Positions 8,853-18,631 of a stretch of DNA of 64,000 nt are shown one piece after another. This DNA is from Breoghania sp. L-A4 (GTDB taxonomy: Bacteria > Pseudomonadota > Alphaproteobacteria > Rhizobiales > Stappiaceae): assembly GCF_003432385.1 (NCBI RefSeq), contig NZ_CP031841.1, forward strand, positions 2,147,579-2,211,578, read 5' to 3'. Numbering within the stretch: the stretch's first letter is position 1; each line of letters begins with the position of its first letter. Position numbers and translations under genes: made by a program. The notes below the pieces were generated by a model. It saw only the letters and a list, made by a program, of their open reading frames with translations, was not told the origin of the DNA and did not search any database.

Positions 8853-10465
8853 ATGACCAAGGAACGGCTCTACCTGTTTGATACCACTCTGAGAGACGGC
8901 GCGCAGACCAACGGCGTGGACTTTTCGCTGGCTGACAAGATCGCCATCGCGGAGATGCTGGACAGCTTGGGCGTCGATTTCGTCGAGGGCGGCTATCCGG
9001 GCGCCAATCCGCTCGATACGGAATTTTTCGCCGAAAAGCGCACCCGGAAGGCCGCGTTCACGGCCTTTGGCATGACCAAACGGGCGGGGCGCTCGGTTGA
9101 AAACGATCCCGGCGTGCAGGACCTCTTGAACTGCGCCTCCGATGCGATCTGCTTTGTCGCCAAGAGCTGGGACTATCACGTCAAGGTGGCGCTCGGGACG
9201 ACCAATGAGGAGAACCTCGATGGCATTCGCCAGTCCATCGAGGCGACGGTGGCCGCTGGCAAGACGGCGCTGCTCGACTGCGAGCATTTCTTCGACGGAT
9301 ACAAGGCCAATCCGGAGTACGCGCTGGCGTGCGCGAAAGCGGCATATGGCGCCGGTGCGCGCTGGGTGGTGCTGTGCGACACCAACGGCGGCACGCTGCC
9401 CGATGAGATCACCGAGATCGTCACCGAGGTCTGCAGGCATGTGCCGGGCGATCGTCTGGGCATTCACACCCACAATGACACGGAGCAGGCGGTCGCGAAC
9501 GCGCTGGCCGCGGTCCGGGCCGGCGTGCGCCAGATCCAGGGCACGTTGAATGGCATTGGCGAGCGTTGCGGCAACGCCAATCTGATTTCCCTGATCCCGA
9601 CCTTGATGCTCAAGCCCGAATACGCCGATCGCTTCGAGACCGGCGTATCGCAGGCGTCGCTTGAGGGCATCACCACGCTGTCGCACGCCTTCGACGAGCT
9701 GTTGAACCGGGCGCCGGACCGCCATGCGCCCTATGTCGGCGCGTCGGCGTTTGCCACAAAGGCCGGCATCCACGCCTCCGCCATTCTCAAGGATCCGCGC
9801 ACCTACGAGCACGTGACGCCGGAAGGCGTCGGCAACAGCCGCCGGGTGCTGGTCTCCGACCAGGCCGGCATGTCCAATGTGCTGCATGAACTGGCGCGGC
9901 TGGGCATCGCGGTGGACAAGAAGGACCCGCGTCTTGGCGGTCTGCTGCGCGAACTCAAGGAGCGTGAGGCGCAAGGCTACGCCTATGAGGGAGCGGATGC
10001 ATCGTTCTCGCTGCTGGCGCTGCGCCACCTGGGCGACGTGCCGAAATTCTTCGACGTGAAGAGCTTCCGCGTCATGGTCGAACGGCGCTTCAACGCGATC
10101 GGCGATCTCGTCACCATGTCGGAGGCGGTCGTCAAGGTGGACGTCGACGGCGAGGAGCGCATGTCGGTGGGCGAGGGCATCGGCCCGTCAACGCGCTCGA
10201 CATCGCGTTGCGCAAGGATCTTGGGAAATACCAAGCGGATATCGAGGATCTGGTGCTTGTCGACTACAAGGTGCGTATCCTCAACGGCGGCACCGAAGCG
10301 GTGACGCGAGTTCTGGTTGAAAGCATGAACTCGAAAACCGGCGCGCGCTGGTTTACCGTCGGCGTCTCGCCCAATATTGTCGATGCGTCGTTCCAGGCGC
10401 TGATCGATTCCATTACCTTCCGCCTGCTGGGCGGCCGTCAGGATGCTTCGGCCGCGGCCGAATAA
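8853..10465 (+). CDS. cimA: (R)-citramalate synthase, frameshifted
   Basis: A DRE-TIM enzyme that condenses pyruvate with acetyl-CoA to citramalate, the threonine-independent entry to isoleucine synthesis. It is 537 residues long after restoring one base. The catalytic signature F-D-T-T-L-R-D-G-A-Q-T stands at residues 9-19, the metal ligands H-T-H-N-D-T near residue 206, and N-G-I-G-E-R-C-G-N-A-N near 233. The frame breaks at about 10183-10188 (G-I-G-P then wrong frame) and resumes as A-L-D-I-A-L-R-K-D-L-G, the C-terminal LeuA-type regulatory domain that normally senses isoleucine. The catalytic half is intact. The break sits beside a CCC run and is probably a consensus error. Confidence 0.88.
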
Positions 10466-10489
10466 CCGGCGAACCACGGATCACGTTCA

Positions 10490-11397
10490 ATGACCGGCAC
10501 TACCAGTGCGCAGGACGCGCGCGAGGCGCGCGCTGGCCTGGCCTTCGCGCTTTCGGCCTATGTCTTGTGGGGCTTTCTGCCCATCTACTACAAGGTGCTC
10601 ACCGGGGTCTCGGCGGACCAGATCGTCGCGCAGCGGATCATCTGGTCGGTGATCTCGGTCGGCGTCTTTCTCTGGCTGGCGGGCCGGTGGAGCGAGATCG
10701 CAGCAATCCTGCGCGTGCCGGGTCACCTGATGCGGCTTGCGCTGTCGGCCGCGGTGATCTCGGTCAACTGGCTGGTGTTCATCTGGGCGATCGGCGAGGG
10801 ACGGGTGCTGGAGGTCAGCTTCGGCTATTTCATCAATCCGCTCGTCAATGTCGCGATCGGCATGGCGCTTCTCAGTGAGCGGCTGACGCGCTGGCAGGCT
10901 GCCGCGGTCGCCGTCGCGGTGATCGGCATCGCCGTGCAGGCCTTCGAGCTTGGCGGCATTCCCTGGGTCTCGCTGACCCTGGCCTTCAGCTTCGGCACCT
11001 ATGCCTATGTCCGCAAGACGGTGCCGGTCGGGGCCTCGCCGGGACTGATGATCGAGGTGCTGCTGCTGAGCCCTTCGCATTGGCGTATCTGGTCTACCTT
11101 TCGCTGGGGACAACCGTCGTCTTCACACATCCGCCGCTGATATGGGCGCTGGTGGCGGGCACGGGTGCCGTCACCGCGGTGCCCCTGATCCTGTTCGCGG
11201 CGGGCGCGCGACGGTTGCCGATGAAGACGCTCGGCGTGCTGCAGTATCTCGCGCCTTCGATCCAGTTCCTGCTGGCCGTGCTTGTCTACGGCGAGGCGCT
11301 GGATGTGCTGCGGCTGACCAGTTTCGTGCTGATCTGGGTGTCGCTGGCGATCTATTCGTTCGGCAGCTATCGCAACCGTCCCGCGCCGGTGGTGTAA
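10490..11397 (+). CDS. rarD: EamA-family transporter RarD, frameshifted
   Basis: An inner-membrane drug/metabolite transporter with ten expected helices, 302 residues after restoring one base. The start region A-L-S-A-Y-V-L-W-G-F-L-P-I-Y-Y-K and the segment A-Q-R-I-I-W-S are typical of RarD, named for chloramphenicol sensitivity, with unknown substrate. The first frame runs to about 11070-11074, where E-V-L-L-L-S-P is followed by a slip in a CCC run. The second frame resumes as A-L-A-Y-L-V-Y-L-S-L-G and ends with the usual V-L-I-W-V-S-L-A-I-Y-S. It follows cimA by 24 bp and may be co-transcribed with it. Confidence 0.83.
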
Positions 11398-11448
11398 CGG
11401 GAGGCGCCGGGTCGCCGGACGGGTCGCATCGGCGGGGCGGGTGCGGAA

Positions 11449-12060
11449 CTACAGCCGGTCGAAAGGGGCCGCGCCCGCGCCAATGTCGAGCATCGGCCGG
11501 CGTTCTTCGCGAACCGCGTCGCGAAGGGCAGGCAGGATCTCGCTCACGTGATCGGCGACCAGATAGCCGACTTCCATGCCCGAGCGGATGAAGCCGTCGG
11601 CGCGCATGTGATCGAGCAGCGTGTACAGCGGTTTCCAGAAATCGCTGATATTGGCCAGAAGCACCGGCTTGCGATGCTGGCCGAGTTGCGCCCAGGTCAT
11701 CATTTCCACGACTTCTTCCAGCGTGCCGACGCCGCCGGGCAGGGCGATGAAGGCCTCCGACCGCTCGAACATGATGCGTTTGCGCTCGTGCATGTCCTCG
11801 GTCACGATCAACTCGTCGACGCTGGAGAGCATGACCTCGCGCTCTTGCAGGAAACGCGGAATGATCCCGGTGACCGCGCCGCCGTGCTCCATGACCGAGG
11901 AGGCGACGAGTCCCATTAGCCCGACGCTGCCGCCGCCATACACAAGGCGGATGCCGGCTTCCGCCATCGCCCGCCCAAGATCGCGCGCGGCCCGCGCATA
12001 GGCGGGGTCTTTACCCTTGCCGGAGCCGCAATAGACGCAAATGCTTCGAATCTCTGCCAT
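11449..12060 (-). CDS. LOG-family (TIGR00730) nucleotide 5'-monophosphate phosphoribohydrolase
   Basis: A 203-residue Rossmann-fold protein. The N-terminus I-C-V-Y-C-G-S-G-K-G-K and the signature L-P-G-G-V-G-T-L-E-E near residue 107 identify the LOG family, which removes ribose 5-phosphate from nucleoside monophosphates. Some members activate cytokinins, others act on purine nucleotides. The G-G-G-S-V-G-L-M-G loop near residue 42 is also present. The ATG at 12060 gives the standard N-terminus; the frame stays open for 207 bp further but adds no family sequence. It is convergent with rarD and divergent from the LysM gene. Confidence 0.9.
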   Translation of the reverse strand: MAEIRSICVYCGSGKGKDPAYARAARDLGRAMAEAGIRLVYGGGSVGLMGLVASSVMEHGGAVTGIIPRFLQEREVMLSSVDELIVTEDMHERKRIMFERSEAFIALPGGVGTLEEVVEMMTWAQLGQHRKPVLLANISDFWKPLYTLLDHMRADGFIRSGMEVGYLVADHVSEILPALRDAVREERRPMLDIGAGAAPFDRL

Positions 12061-12509
12061 GATTGATAAGTGCATTCGACGGTTCCGGCGGTCAAGCGGG
12101 ATTGGACGAATGTGGTTTGCGCGCAATGACCGCGCCCTGGTCAAGCGCGACCCCAGCGCGAACGATGTATCGCGGCGGAGGAACCGGCCCCATTTTGAGC
12201 CGAAATGCACTGTAGGGTTTTGTGCAGGAGCGAGAGAATCGCTTGGCTCTCGGCCCTCGGATGGCAAGAGAGCGCGCCTTTCGGCGCATTTGTCCGTATT
12301 GGCGGGCCCAAAATGCCCGTCTGGTCAGGCATGTACGGGCGTTTGCTTGCCGTGGGCGGCAAAGCGGTATAACCAGTTTGGGAATTGTTAGTGTTTCTGC
12401 GGTCTCGCGCGTTGAAATCACGTGCGCGACCGATCGGCAACTGTCCTGCCGGGCGCCCGCCCAATCATCCGAACAGGGTCCCCGGCAGCCGGAAGAGGTT
12501 CGCGGCTTG
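12061..12509. other. Intergenic region between the LOG gene and the LysM gene
   Basis: About 450 bp. The LysM reading frame is open back to 12222, but the upstream codons give a basic, cysteine-containing sequence without a signal or family match, so I treat it as untranslated. It must hold two divergent promoters; none could be placed with confidence. Confidence 0.6.
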
Positions 12510-14281
12510 ATGTTGAAATTTGTGATCGCTGGGATTTTCGCCGTGGCCGCCGCCGGTCTCGGTATTGGCGGCTATCAGGCGGGCTATTTCGACAGTTTCA
12601 AGCCGATGGCGGAAAACTCCGGCAAGGGCGCTGACACTACCGCCGAGAAAACCGTCGCGGCTGCCGACCTTGATGCAGGGGCCGAACCCGGCAAGACCCA
12701 ATCCGTGCTTCCGACCTTTGATATCGTGCGCATTGAACCGACCGGCGACGCCGTGGTGGCGGGCCTGTCGGAGCCCAAGGCCGTGGTGGCGCTCGTCGCC
12801 AATGGCGCGGTTGTCGGCAAGACGACGGCCAACACCTCCGGTGAGTGGGCAATCGTACTGTCCAAGCCGCTGGAGCCAGGCGACTATGACGTCGCCATTC
12901 AGGCTGCTTCGGAAGACGGCAAGATGGTGGAATCCACACAGCGTGTGACCGTCTCGATTCCCAAGAGCAAAACCGACGACGTCCTGGTGGTGATGAACGC
13001 CGAGGGCGAGGCCAGCACCATCTTGCAGAAGCCGGTCGCCGCCCAGGGTGAACTGGTGGTTGCCCAATCCGATGACACGGCGGCGTCTGACAAGACGCGC
13101 GCGACCGCCGCCTTGCAGGAAAAGCCGGCGGAGGCTGTGGCGCCTGCTGCAGACACCGCCGCAACGAAAACGCCCGCCTCCGGTACGCCTGCTGCTGAGT
13201 CAGGTCCTGACGCACCGGCATCTGAGGCGCCGGCCGCCGGCGCGCCCGCGACCGGGATGGCGGGATCTGAGACGGCGGCGCCCGAAACGGTGACAACCGG
13301 ATCCGAGCCTTCCGCAGAGCCGGCGCCTGCCGCCGCGCAGCCGGCTGCCGAGACAGCGGTGGAGATGCCGTCGGTCGCCGAGGCCCCGAAGAGGTGAAGA
13401 CCGTTGCCGACACGCCGCAAGCCGGCGCGCAAGCGCAGCAGGACGCCGCGCCCGCCGCTGTCGAGCGGGCGGTAGAGCAGCCTCAGGCGGAAGCCAAAGT
13501 CGTCGAGGCTGCTCCGGTTGAGGAGCAGGCCACGGAGCCCGCGCCAAGCGATGCCGAACAGACGGTCCCCGCATCGGGCACGGTCGTCGCCGCGGACGCC
13601 GCGCCGGCCGACGGCAATGATGTCGCCATGACCGAAGCACCGGAAGCACCGGCGGAAACCGCCGTCGCCGCTGAACCGGAAGCGCCCGCGTCCGACAGCG
13701 TTCAGGTTGCGGCGGAGCCAGAAGCCCCCGCTCAGGCGGCCGCACCCGAGCCCACCGTCAGCGTCGAGGCCGTGGAGAGCGAGAAGGGGCAGCTGTTCGT
13801 TGCCGGAACGAGCAACCCGGGTTCGTCGGTGCGCGTCTACGTCGGCAAGGACTACGTCGGCGACACCAAGGCCAATCCGGAAGGCCGGTGGCTCGTTGAG
13901 GCGGACAAGCCGCTCGAGGTGGGCCAGCACGACGTTCGCGCCGATCAGGTGGAAGAAGCCAAGGGCGATGTGGTCGCCCGCGCCGAGGTGACCTTTGAGC
14001 GCGAGGAGGACGACGTCATCCTGGTGCCGGTGGCCGCGGCCGAAGAGACCGCCAGCGAGAACGTGGCCGCGCCGCGGAAGACGCCGAATGTCATCATTCG
14101 CCGCGGCGACAATCTGTGGCGGATTTCCCAGCGCCTCTATGGCAAGGGCGTTCGCTACACCACGATCTATCAGGCCAACAAGGACCAGATCCGCGATCCC
14201 GACCTGATCTATCCCGGTCAGATCTTCATCACGCCGAAGGCCGATGAGTCGTGGGGCGAGACGGATGCGCCGGTGAACTGA
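12510..14281 (+). CDS. LysM peptidoglycan-binding envelope protein with two Ig-like modules, frameshifted
   Basis: A 590-residue envelope protein after restoring one base near 13383-13390. It begins with a membrane anchor (F-V-I-A-G-I-F-A-V-A-A-A-G-L-G, residues 4-18). An Ig-like module follows (about 70-140, with G-E-W-A-I-V-L), then about 270 residues of A/P/E-rich linker that contains the break. A second Ig-like module (about 435-500, with G-R-W-L-V-E-A) precedes a C-terminal LysM domain with R-R-G-D-N-L-W-R-I-S-Q-R-L-Y-G and the I-Y-P-G-Q-I-F-I end. The LysM should bind peptidoglycan. The ATG at 12510 was chosen because it starts the anchor. The linker is glutamate-rich, so the protein should be strongly acidic. 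Its role may be in cell-wall organisation. Confidence 0.82.
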
Positions 14282-14312
14282 TCCTGCCCACGCGGCACCG
14301 CCGAATACCCAT

Positions 14313-14348
14313 AGGGGCGCGGACCAGAAGGCCGCGCCCCTTGTTTTT
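14313..14348 (+). terminator. Intrinsic terminator after the LysM gene
   Basis: Perfect 10-bp arms AGGGGCGCGG (14313-14322) and CCGCGCCCCT (14332-14341), a 9-base loop, then TGTTTTTG. It is 31 bp after the LysM stop codon. Confidence 0.85.
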
Positions 14349-14463
14349 GTCATTTTGATCGTCTATCGACGATGAACGATGCCGTGCCGGTACCTCCTTG
14401 GCCGGCATCATCCATCGCCGCGCACCGTCATTCTTGCGAGGCTCTCACGATCGGTTTTCCACG

Positions 14464-14916
14464 ATGAATATCGCAACGCCACCGGATGCTCCGGCGGCTT
14501 CCGGCGTGCCGGACGCTGAAAAGTCCGTTCCCATCATTCTTGCCGGCGCCTCGCAAGCGCCCGGCGCGCTTGACGACGAGCGGCTGGCAGCTGTCTTCAA
14601 GGCGCTCGGGCATCCCGCGCGTCTCGCCATCCTGCGGGAGATCCGGCCACGTGAGCGGGCCTGTTGCGGCGAGATCGTCAAGGCGTTGCCGCTGGCGCAG
14701 TCGACGGTATCCCAGCATTTGCAAATCCTCCGCGACGCGGGCCTGATCACCGGCGAGATCGAGGGACGCCGTTCGCACTATTGCATTGACGCGGACACCA
14801 TCGATGCACTGGCGCGCGCCTGTGCATTCCTGTTCGGGGATCTGGCGCGCTCGGCTGACCAGTGCGCCGTGATCGGCGACTCCTGTCACGTCGATGCCGG
14901 GGAGACCTGCGCATGA
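14464..14916 (+). CDS. ArsR-family regulator paired with an Atm1-type exporter
   Basis: A 150-residue winged-helix regulator. The core F-K-A-L-G-H-P-A-R-L-A-I-L-R and recognition helix L-A-Q-S-T-V-S-Q-H-L-Q-I-L are standard. A Cys-Cys pair (R-A-C-C-G-E-I-V) sits at the start of the helix that carries the metal-site cysteines in ArsR proteins. The tail is cysteine-rich (Q-C-A-V, S-C-H-V, E-T-C-A). These features suggest a thiol or metal/metalloid sensor, but the ligand is inferred. The stop overlaps the exporter start (ATGA), so the two genes are translationally coupled. I prefer the ATG at 14464; an in-frame start at 14398 adds 22 basic residues. Confidence 0.85.
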   Translation: MNIATPPDAPAASGVPDAEKSVPIILAGASQAPGALDDERLAAVFKALGHPARLAILREIRPRERACCGEIVKALPLAQSTVSQHLQILRDAGLITGEIEGRRSHYCIDADTIDALARACAFLFGDLARSADQCAVIGDSCHVDAGETCA

Positions 14917-16817
14917 GCGCCGGAAAGAAGTCGACGGTCGACCGAGGCTCGACCTTCGCGACCATTCGCAATCTCTGGCCCTACATCTGGCCGCAGGACC
15001 GCAGCGATCTCAAGTTTCGCGTGGTGCTGGCGATCATCGCCATGGTCTTGGGCAAGATCGTCACCGTTCTGGTGCCCTACAGCTACAAATGGGCGACCGA
15101 TGCCCTGGTCAGTCCCGAAGCCGACAGCGGCCTTGGCCTGCCGGCCTTCCTGGTGACCCCGGTGATGCTGGTGGTCGCCTACGGCGTCGGCCGGCTTCTG
15201 ATGATGGGCCTCAACCAGCTGCGCGATGCATTGTTCGCCCGCGTGGGTCAGCACGCGGTGCGGCAGCTGGCGTTCCGGACCTTCGTGCACATGCACGAGC
15301 TGTCGCTGCGCTTTCACCTGCGCCGCCGCACCGGCGGCCTGTCGCGGGTCATCGAGCGCGGCGTCAAGGGCATCGAGACCATCGTCCGCTTCACGATTCT
15401 GAATTCCATTCCGACGGTGATCGAATTCGGTCTCATGGCGATCGTCATCGGATATCAGTTCGACTGGTCCTACGTCGGCGTCATCGCGATCACCGTGTGG
15501 CTCTACACATGGTTCACGGTTCGCGCGTCGAACTGGCGCATCAGCATCCGCCGGGACATGAACGATTCCGACACCGACGCCAACTCCAAGGCCATCGACA
15601 GCCTGCTGAATTTCGAGACGGTGAAATACTTCAACAACGAGCGCATGGAGGCCGCGCGCTACGATCGCTCGATGGAGAAATACGAGGACGCCGCGATCAA
15701 GACCTGGACGTCGCTGGCATGGCTCAACATGGGGCAGACGGTGATTTTCACCGTCGGGCTGGTCGCCTGCATGGCGATGTCGGCGCTCGCCGTGCAGGCA
15801 GGCACGCAGACGCTCGGCGACTTCATCATGATCAACGCGCTGCTGATGCAGCTTTCGATCCCGCTGAACTTCATCGGATTTGTCTACCGTGAGCTGCGCC
15901 AGGGGCTGGCCGACATGGAGGACATGTTCAATCTGCTGGATGTGGACGCGGAAATCGTCGACGCCCCGGATGCGGCCCCGCTTCACGTGGAAGGCGGATC
16001 CCTGCGCTTCGACAACGTGCGCTTCAACTACGATCCGGAGCGGCCGATCCTCAAGGGCGTTTCCTTCGAGGTGCCGGCCGGGCATACGGTCGCCATCGTG
16101 GGACCGTCGGGTGCCGGCAAGTCGACCATCTCGCGGCTGCTGTTCCGCTTTTACGACGTCAGTGGCGGTGCGATCACCATCGACGGGCAGGACATCTCCA
16201 AGGTCACCCAGGTGTCGCTGCGCTCGAACATCGGCATGGTGCCGCAGGACACGGTGCTGTTCAACGATACGGTGCTCTACAACATCCGCTACGGCCGTCC
16301 TTCCGCCACTGCCGAGGAGGTCATGGAAGCGGCCCGGCTCGCGCAGATCGCGGGCTTCATCGAGAAGCTTCCGCAAGGCTACAACGCGGAAGTCGGCGAG
16401 CGCGGACTGAAACTCTCCGGCGGCGAGAAGCAGCGCGTGGCCATCGCCCGGACGATCCTGAAGGCACCGCCGATCCTGATTCTCGACGAGGCGACCTCGG
16501 CGCTCGACACGCATACCGAACGCGAAATCCAGTCGGCGCTGGATCAGGTATCGAGGAACCGCACGACGCTGGTCATCGCGCACCGGCTGTCGACCGTCGT
16601 CGACGCGGAGACCATTCTGGTGCTCGACGATGGCCATGTGGTCGAGCGCGGCAAACACGCCGAGCTGCTGGAATTGGGCGGTCTTTATGCGTCCATGTGG
16701 GAACGTCAGCGCGAGGCGGCGGACGCCGAGGAGCGCCTGCGCGCGGTGCACGAGGCGGACGCGGACGGTATCGTCCGGCGTGGCGCCAAGGCGGAAGAGA
16801 TCGGCGTGACCGAGTAG
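14913..16817 (+). CDS. Atm1/HMT1-type ABC exporter (fused permease and ATPase)
   Basis: A 634-residue half-transporter. The N-terminal two thirds hold about six membrane helices. The ATPase carries Walker A G-P-S-G-A-G-K-S-T (about residue 397), the Q-loop P-Q-D-T-V-L-F-N, the signature L-S-G-G-E-K-Q-R-V-A-I-A, Walker B I-L-I-L-D-E-A-T-S-A-L-D and the switch histidine A-H-R-L-S. The family (mitochondrial Atm1, ABCB7, Novosphingobium Atm1) exports glutathione-linked compounds, used in Fe-S maturation or heavy-metal tolerance. It acts as a homodimer in the inner membrane. The 4-bp overlap with the preceding ArsR gene supports a metal-responsive role. Confidence 0.92.
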   Translation: MSAGKKSTVDRGSTFATIRNLWPYIWPQDRSDLKFRVVLAIIAMVLGKIVTVLVPYSYKWATDALVSPEADSGLGLPAFLVTPVMLVVAYGVGRLLMMGLNQLRDALFARVGQHAVRQLAFRTFVHMHELSLRFHLRRRTGGLSRVIERGVKGIETIVRFTILNSIPTVIEFGLMAIVIGYQFDWSYVGVIAITVWLYTWFTVRASNWRISIRRDMNDSDTDANSKAIDSLLNFETVKYFNNERMEAARYDRSMEKYEDAAIKTWTSLAWLNMGQTVIFTVGLVACMAMSALAVQAGTQTLGDFIMINALLMQLSIPLNFIGFVYRELRQGLADMEDMFNLLDVDAEIVDAPDAAPLHVEGGSLRFDNVRFNYDPERPILKGVSFEVPAGHTVAIVGPSGAGKSTISRLLFRFYDVSGGAITIDGQDISKVTQVSLRSNIGMVPQDTVLFNDTVLYNIRYGRPSATAEEVMEAARLAQIAGFIEKLPQGYNAEVGERGLKLSGGEKQRVAIARTILKAPPILILDEATSALDTHTEREIQSALDQVSRNRTTLVIAHRLSTVVDAETILVLDDGHVVERGKHAELLELGGLYASMWERQREAADAEERLRAVHEADADGIVRRGAKAEEIGVTE

Positions 16818-16943
16818 CGGGGCGTCCCGCATTGCGCCCGAAATGCTATTGGCGATTGATCTTTGCGCCCGCGATGGTGCAAAGATGGCCGCCGGACGTC
16901 TGCCGCGCGCCACCGCGCGGTGAATTCAAGAAACGAAGGCACC

Positions 16944-17645
16944 ATGTCGCTGATTGACACCTTTTCACGCACGCTCGTGCCCATCCACCGCGAGGGCTGG
17001 CCGTTCATCGCCATCGCCGGCTTTCTCACCATCCTGCTCGGATGGTTCTGGGATCCGCTGTTCTGGATCGGCCTGATCACCACCGGCTGGGTATGCTATT
17101 TCTTCCGTGACCCGCCGCGGGTCACCCCCATCGGCGACGGGCTGGTGATCAGTCCGGCCGATGGCACCGTATGCATGGTGGGCTCGGCAAAGCCGCCGCT
17201 CGAGCTGGATCTCGGCTCCGAGCCGATGATCCGCATCTGCATCTTCATGAACGTCTTTAACTGCCACGTGAACCGCGCGCCGGTCTCCGGCGTGATCCGC
17301 CAGATCGTCTACACGCCCGGCAAATTCCTCAATGCCGAGCTGGACAAGGCGAGCGAGCACAATGAACGCAATGGTCTTGTGCTGGACACGCCGCGCGGCG
17401 CGGTCGGTGTCGTGCAGATCGCCGGTCTTGTGGCGCGCCGCATCGTCTGCTTCGTCGGCGAGGGCGAGACCATCAACGCCGGCGACCGCATTGGCCTGAT
17501 CCGCTTTGGTTCGCGGCTGGACGTCTATCTGCCGTACGGCACGGCGCCCAAGGTGGCGATCGGCCAGACCATGGTGGCGGGCGAAAGCGTTCTGGCCGAT
17601 CTCAGCGCGCCGGCCGGATCCGCGCCGATGACCCGCGTGGCCTGA
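16944..17645 (+). CDS. psd: Phosphatidylserine decarboxylase (short, proenzyme)
   Basis: A 233-residue enzyme that turns phosphatidylserine into phosphatidylethanolamine at the inner membrane. An N-terminal hydrophobic region (residues 15-50) is followed by V-I-S-P-A-D-G-T-V and the [16 protein letters not shown] block. The self-cleavage site is G-L-I-R-F-G-S-R-L near residue 190; cutting between G and S gives the pyruvoyl group. The size matches the short archaeal-type form common in alphaproteobacteria. The ATG at 16944 follows a GAAGG site. It is 7 bp upstream of pssA, making a complete PE pathway operon. Confidence 0.95.
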   Translation: MSLIDTFSRTLVPIHREGWPFIAIAGFLTILLGWFWDPLFWIGLITTGWVCYFFRDPPRVTPIGDGLVISPADGTVCMVGSAKPPLELDLGSEPMIRICIFMNVFNCHVNRAPVSGVIRQIVYTPGKFLNAELDKASEHNERNGLVLDTPRGAVGVVQIAGLVARRIVCFVGEGETINAGDRIGLIRFGSRLDVYLPYGTAPKVAIGQTMVAGESVLADLSAPAGSAPMTRVA

Positions 17646-17652
17646 GGAGCGT

Positions 17653-18546
17653 ATGACTGTGAGCACCCCGTTTGCGCCTTTCGAACCCGGCCCCAGCGCC
17701 CGCGACAAGCGTCAAAACCGCAAACGCAAGCCGCGCTTCCAGCGTGTGCCCTTGCGGATGATCCTGCCCAATCTGGTAACGCTGCTGGCGCTGTGCTCAG
17801 GCCTCACGGCCATTCGCATGGCGCTGGAAACCCGCTGGGACTGGGCCATTGGCGCGATCGTTCTGGCGGCACTGCTGGATGCGATCGACGGGCGGGTGGC
17901 GCGTCTGCTGCGGTCCACCTCACGGTTCGGGGCCGAACTCGACAGCCTGGCGGATTTCGTCAACTTCGGCGTGGCGCCGGCGATCATTCTGTACACCTGG
18001 ATTCTCAGCGAGCTCAAATCGCTCGGCTGGATCGCGGTGCTGGTCTTCGCGATTTCCGCGGCCCTTCGGCTTGCGCGTTTCAACGTCGCGCTCGACGAGC
18101 CGGACAAACCTGCCTGGCAGGGCAACTATTTTGTCGGCATGCCGGCGCCCGCGGGCGCGCTTACGGTGCTGCTGCCGGTCTATCTCGATCTTCTGGGTCT
18201 GCTGGACCGCTGGAGCGAACTGGCGCCGCCGATTATCGCCTATGTGTTCGTGATCGCGTTTCTGATCGTCAGCCGCCTGCCGACCTATTCCGGCAAGCGG
18301 ATCGGCGCGCGTGTGCGCCGGGATCTGGTGCTGCCGGTGTTCGTGGCCGTGGTGCTGCTCGTGGCGCTGGGCGTGAGCTATCCGTTTGAGGTGCTGACCG
18401 CCGCGTCGCTCGCCTATCTGGCGTCAATTCCCTTTGCCTGCCGCACCTGGCGGCGCAACCGCGACGCCCAGGAGGCCGCCACCGCGGACAAACCGTCCGG
18501 CGATGACGCTGCTCCAGACAATGGCGGCGCATCCGGCGGGGTCTGA
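17653..18546 (+). CDS. pssA: CDP-diacylglycerol-serine O-phosphatidyltransferase
   Basis: A 297-residue inner-membrane enzyme that makes phosphatidylserine from CDP-diacylglycerol and L-serine, feeding the decarboxylase encoded just upstream. The CDP-alcohol phosphatidyltransferase signature D-G-x2-A-R-x8-G-x3-D-x3-D is present as D-G-R-V-A-R-L-L followed by F-G-A-E-L-D-S-L-A-D (about residues 79-99). Several membrane helices follow up to about residue 250, then a polar tail ending in D-N-G-G-A-S-G-G-V. GAGGAG precedes the ATG. The psd-pssA order is usual in Hyphomicrobiales. A strong terminator follows. Confidence 0.95.
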   Translation: MTVSTPFAPFEPGPSARDKRQNRKRKPRFQRVPLRMILPNLVTLLALCSGLTAIRMALETRWDWAIGAIVLAALLDAIDGRVARLLRSTSRFGAELDSLADFVNFGVAPAIILYTWILSELKSLGWIAVLVFAISAALRLARFNVALDEPDKPAWQGNYFVGMPAPAGALTVLLPVYLDLLGLLDRWSELAPPIIAYVFVIAFLIVSRLPTYSGKRIGARVRRDLVLPVFVAVVLLVALGVSYPFEVLTAASLAYLASIPFACRTWRRNRDAQEAATADKPSGDDAAPDNGGASGGV

Positions 18547-18576
18547 CGCCGGTCGCCGCCGCTGGAATGGACAAGG

Positions 18577-18606
18577 AAAAGGCGCGGAGCAATCCGCGCC
18601 TTTTCT
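18577..18606. terminator. Bidirectional intrinsic terminator between pssA and the RND operon
   Basis: Perfect 12-bp arms AAAAGGCGCGGA (18577-18588) and TCCGCGCCTTTT (18593-18604) with a GCAA loop. A/T tracts on both sides let it end the pssA transcript and the convergent efflux operon. Confidence 0.9.
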
Positions 18607-18631
18607 GTCTTGTGGTGCTGTGTCGCCGCCG

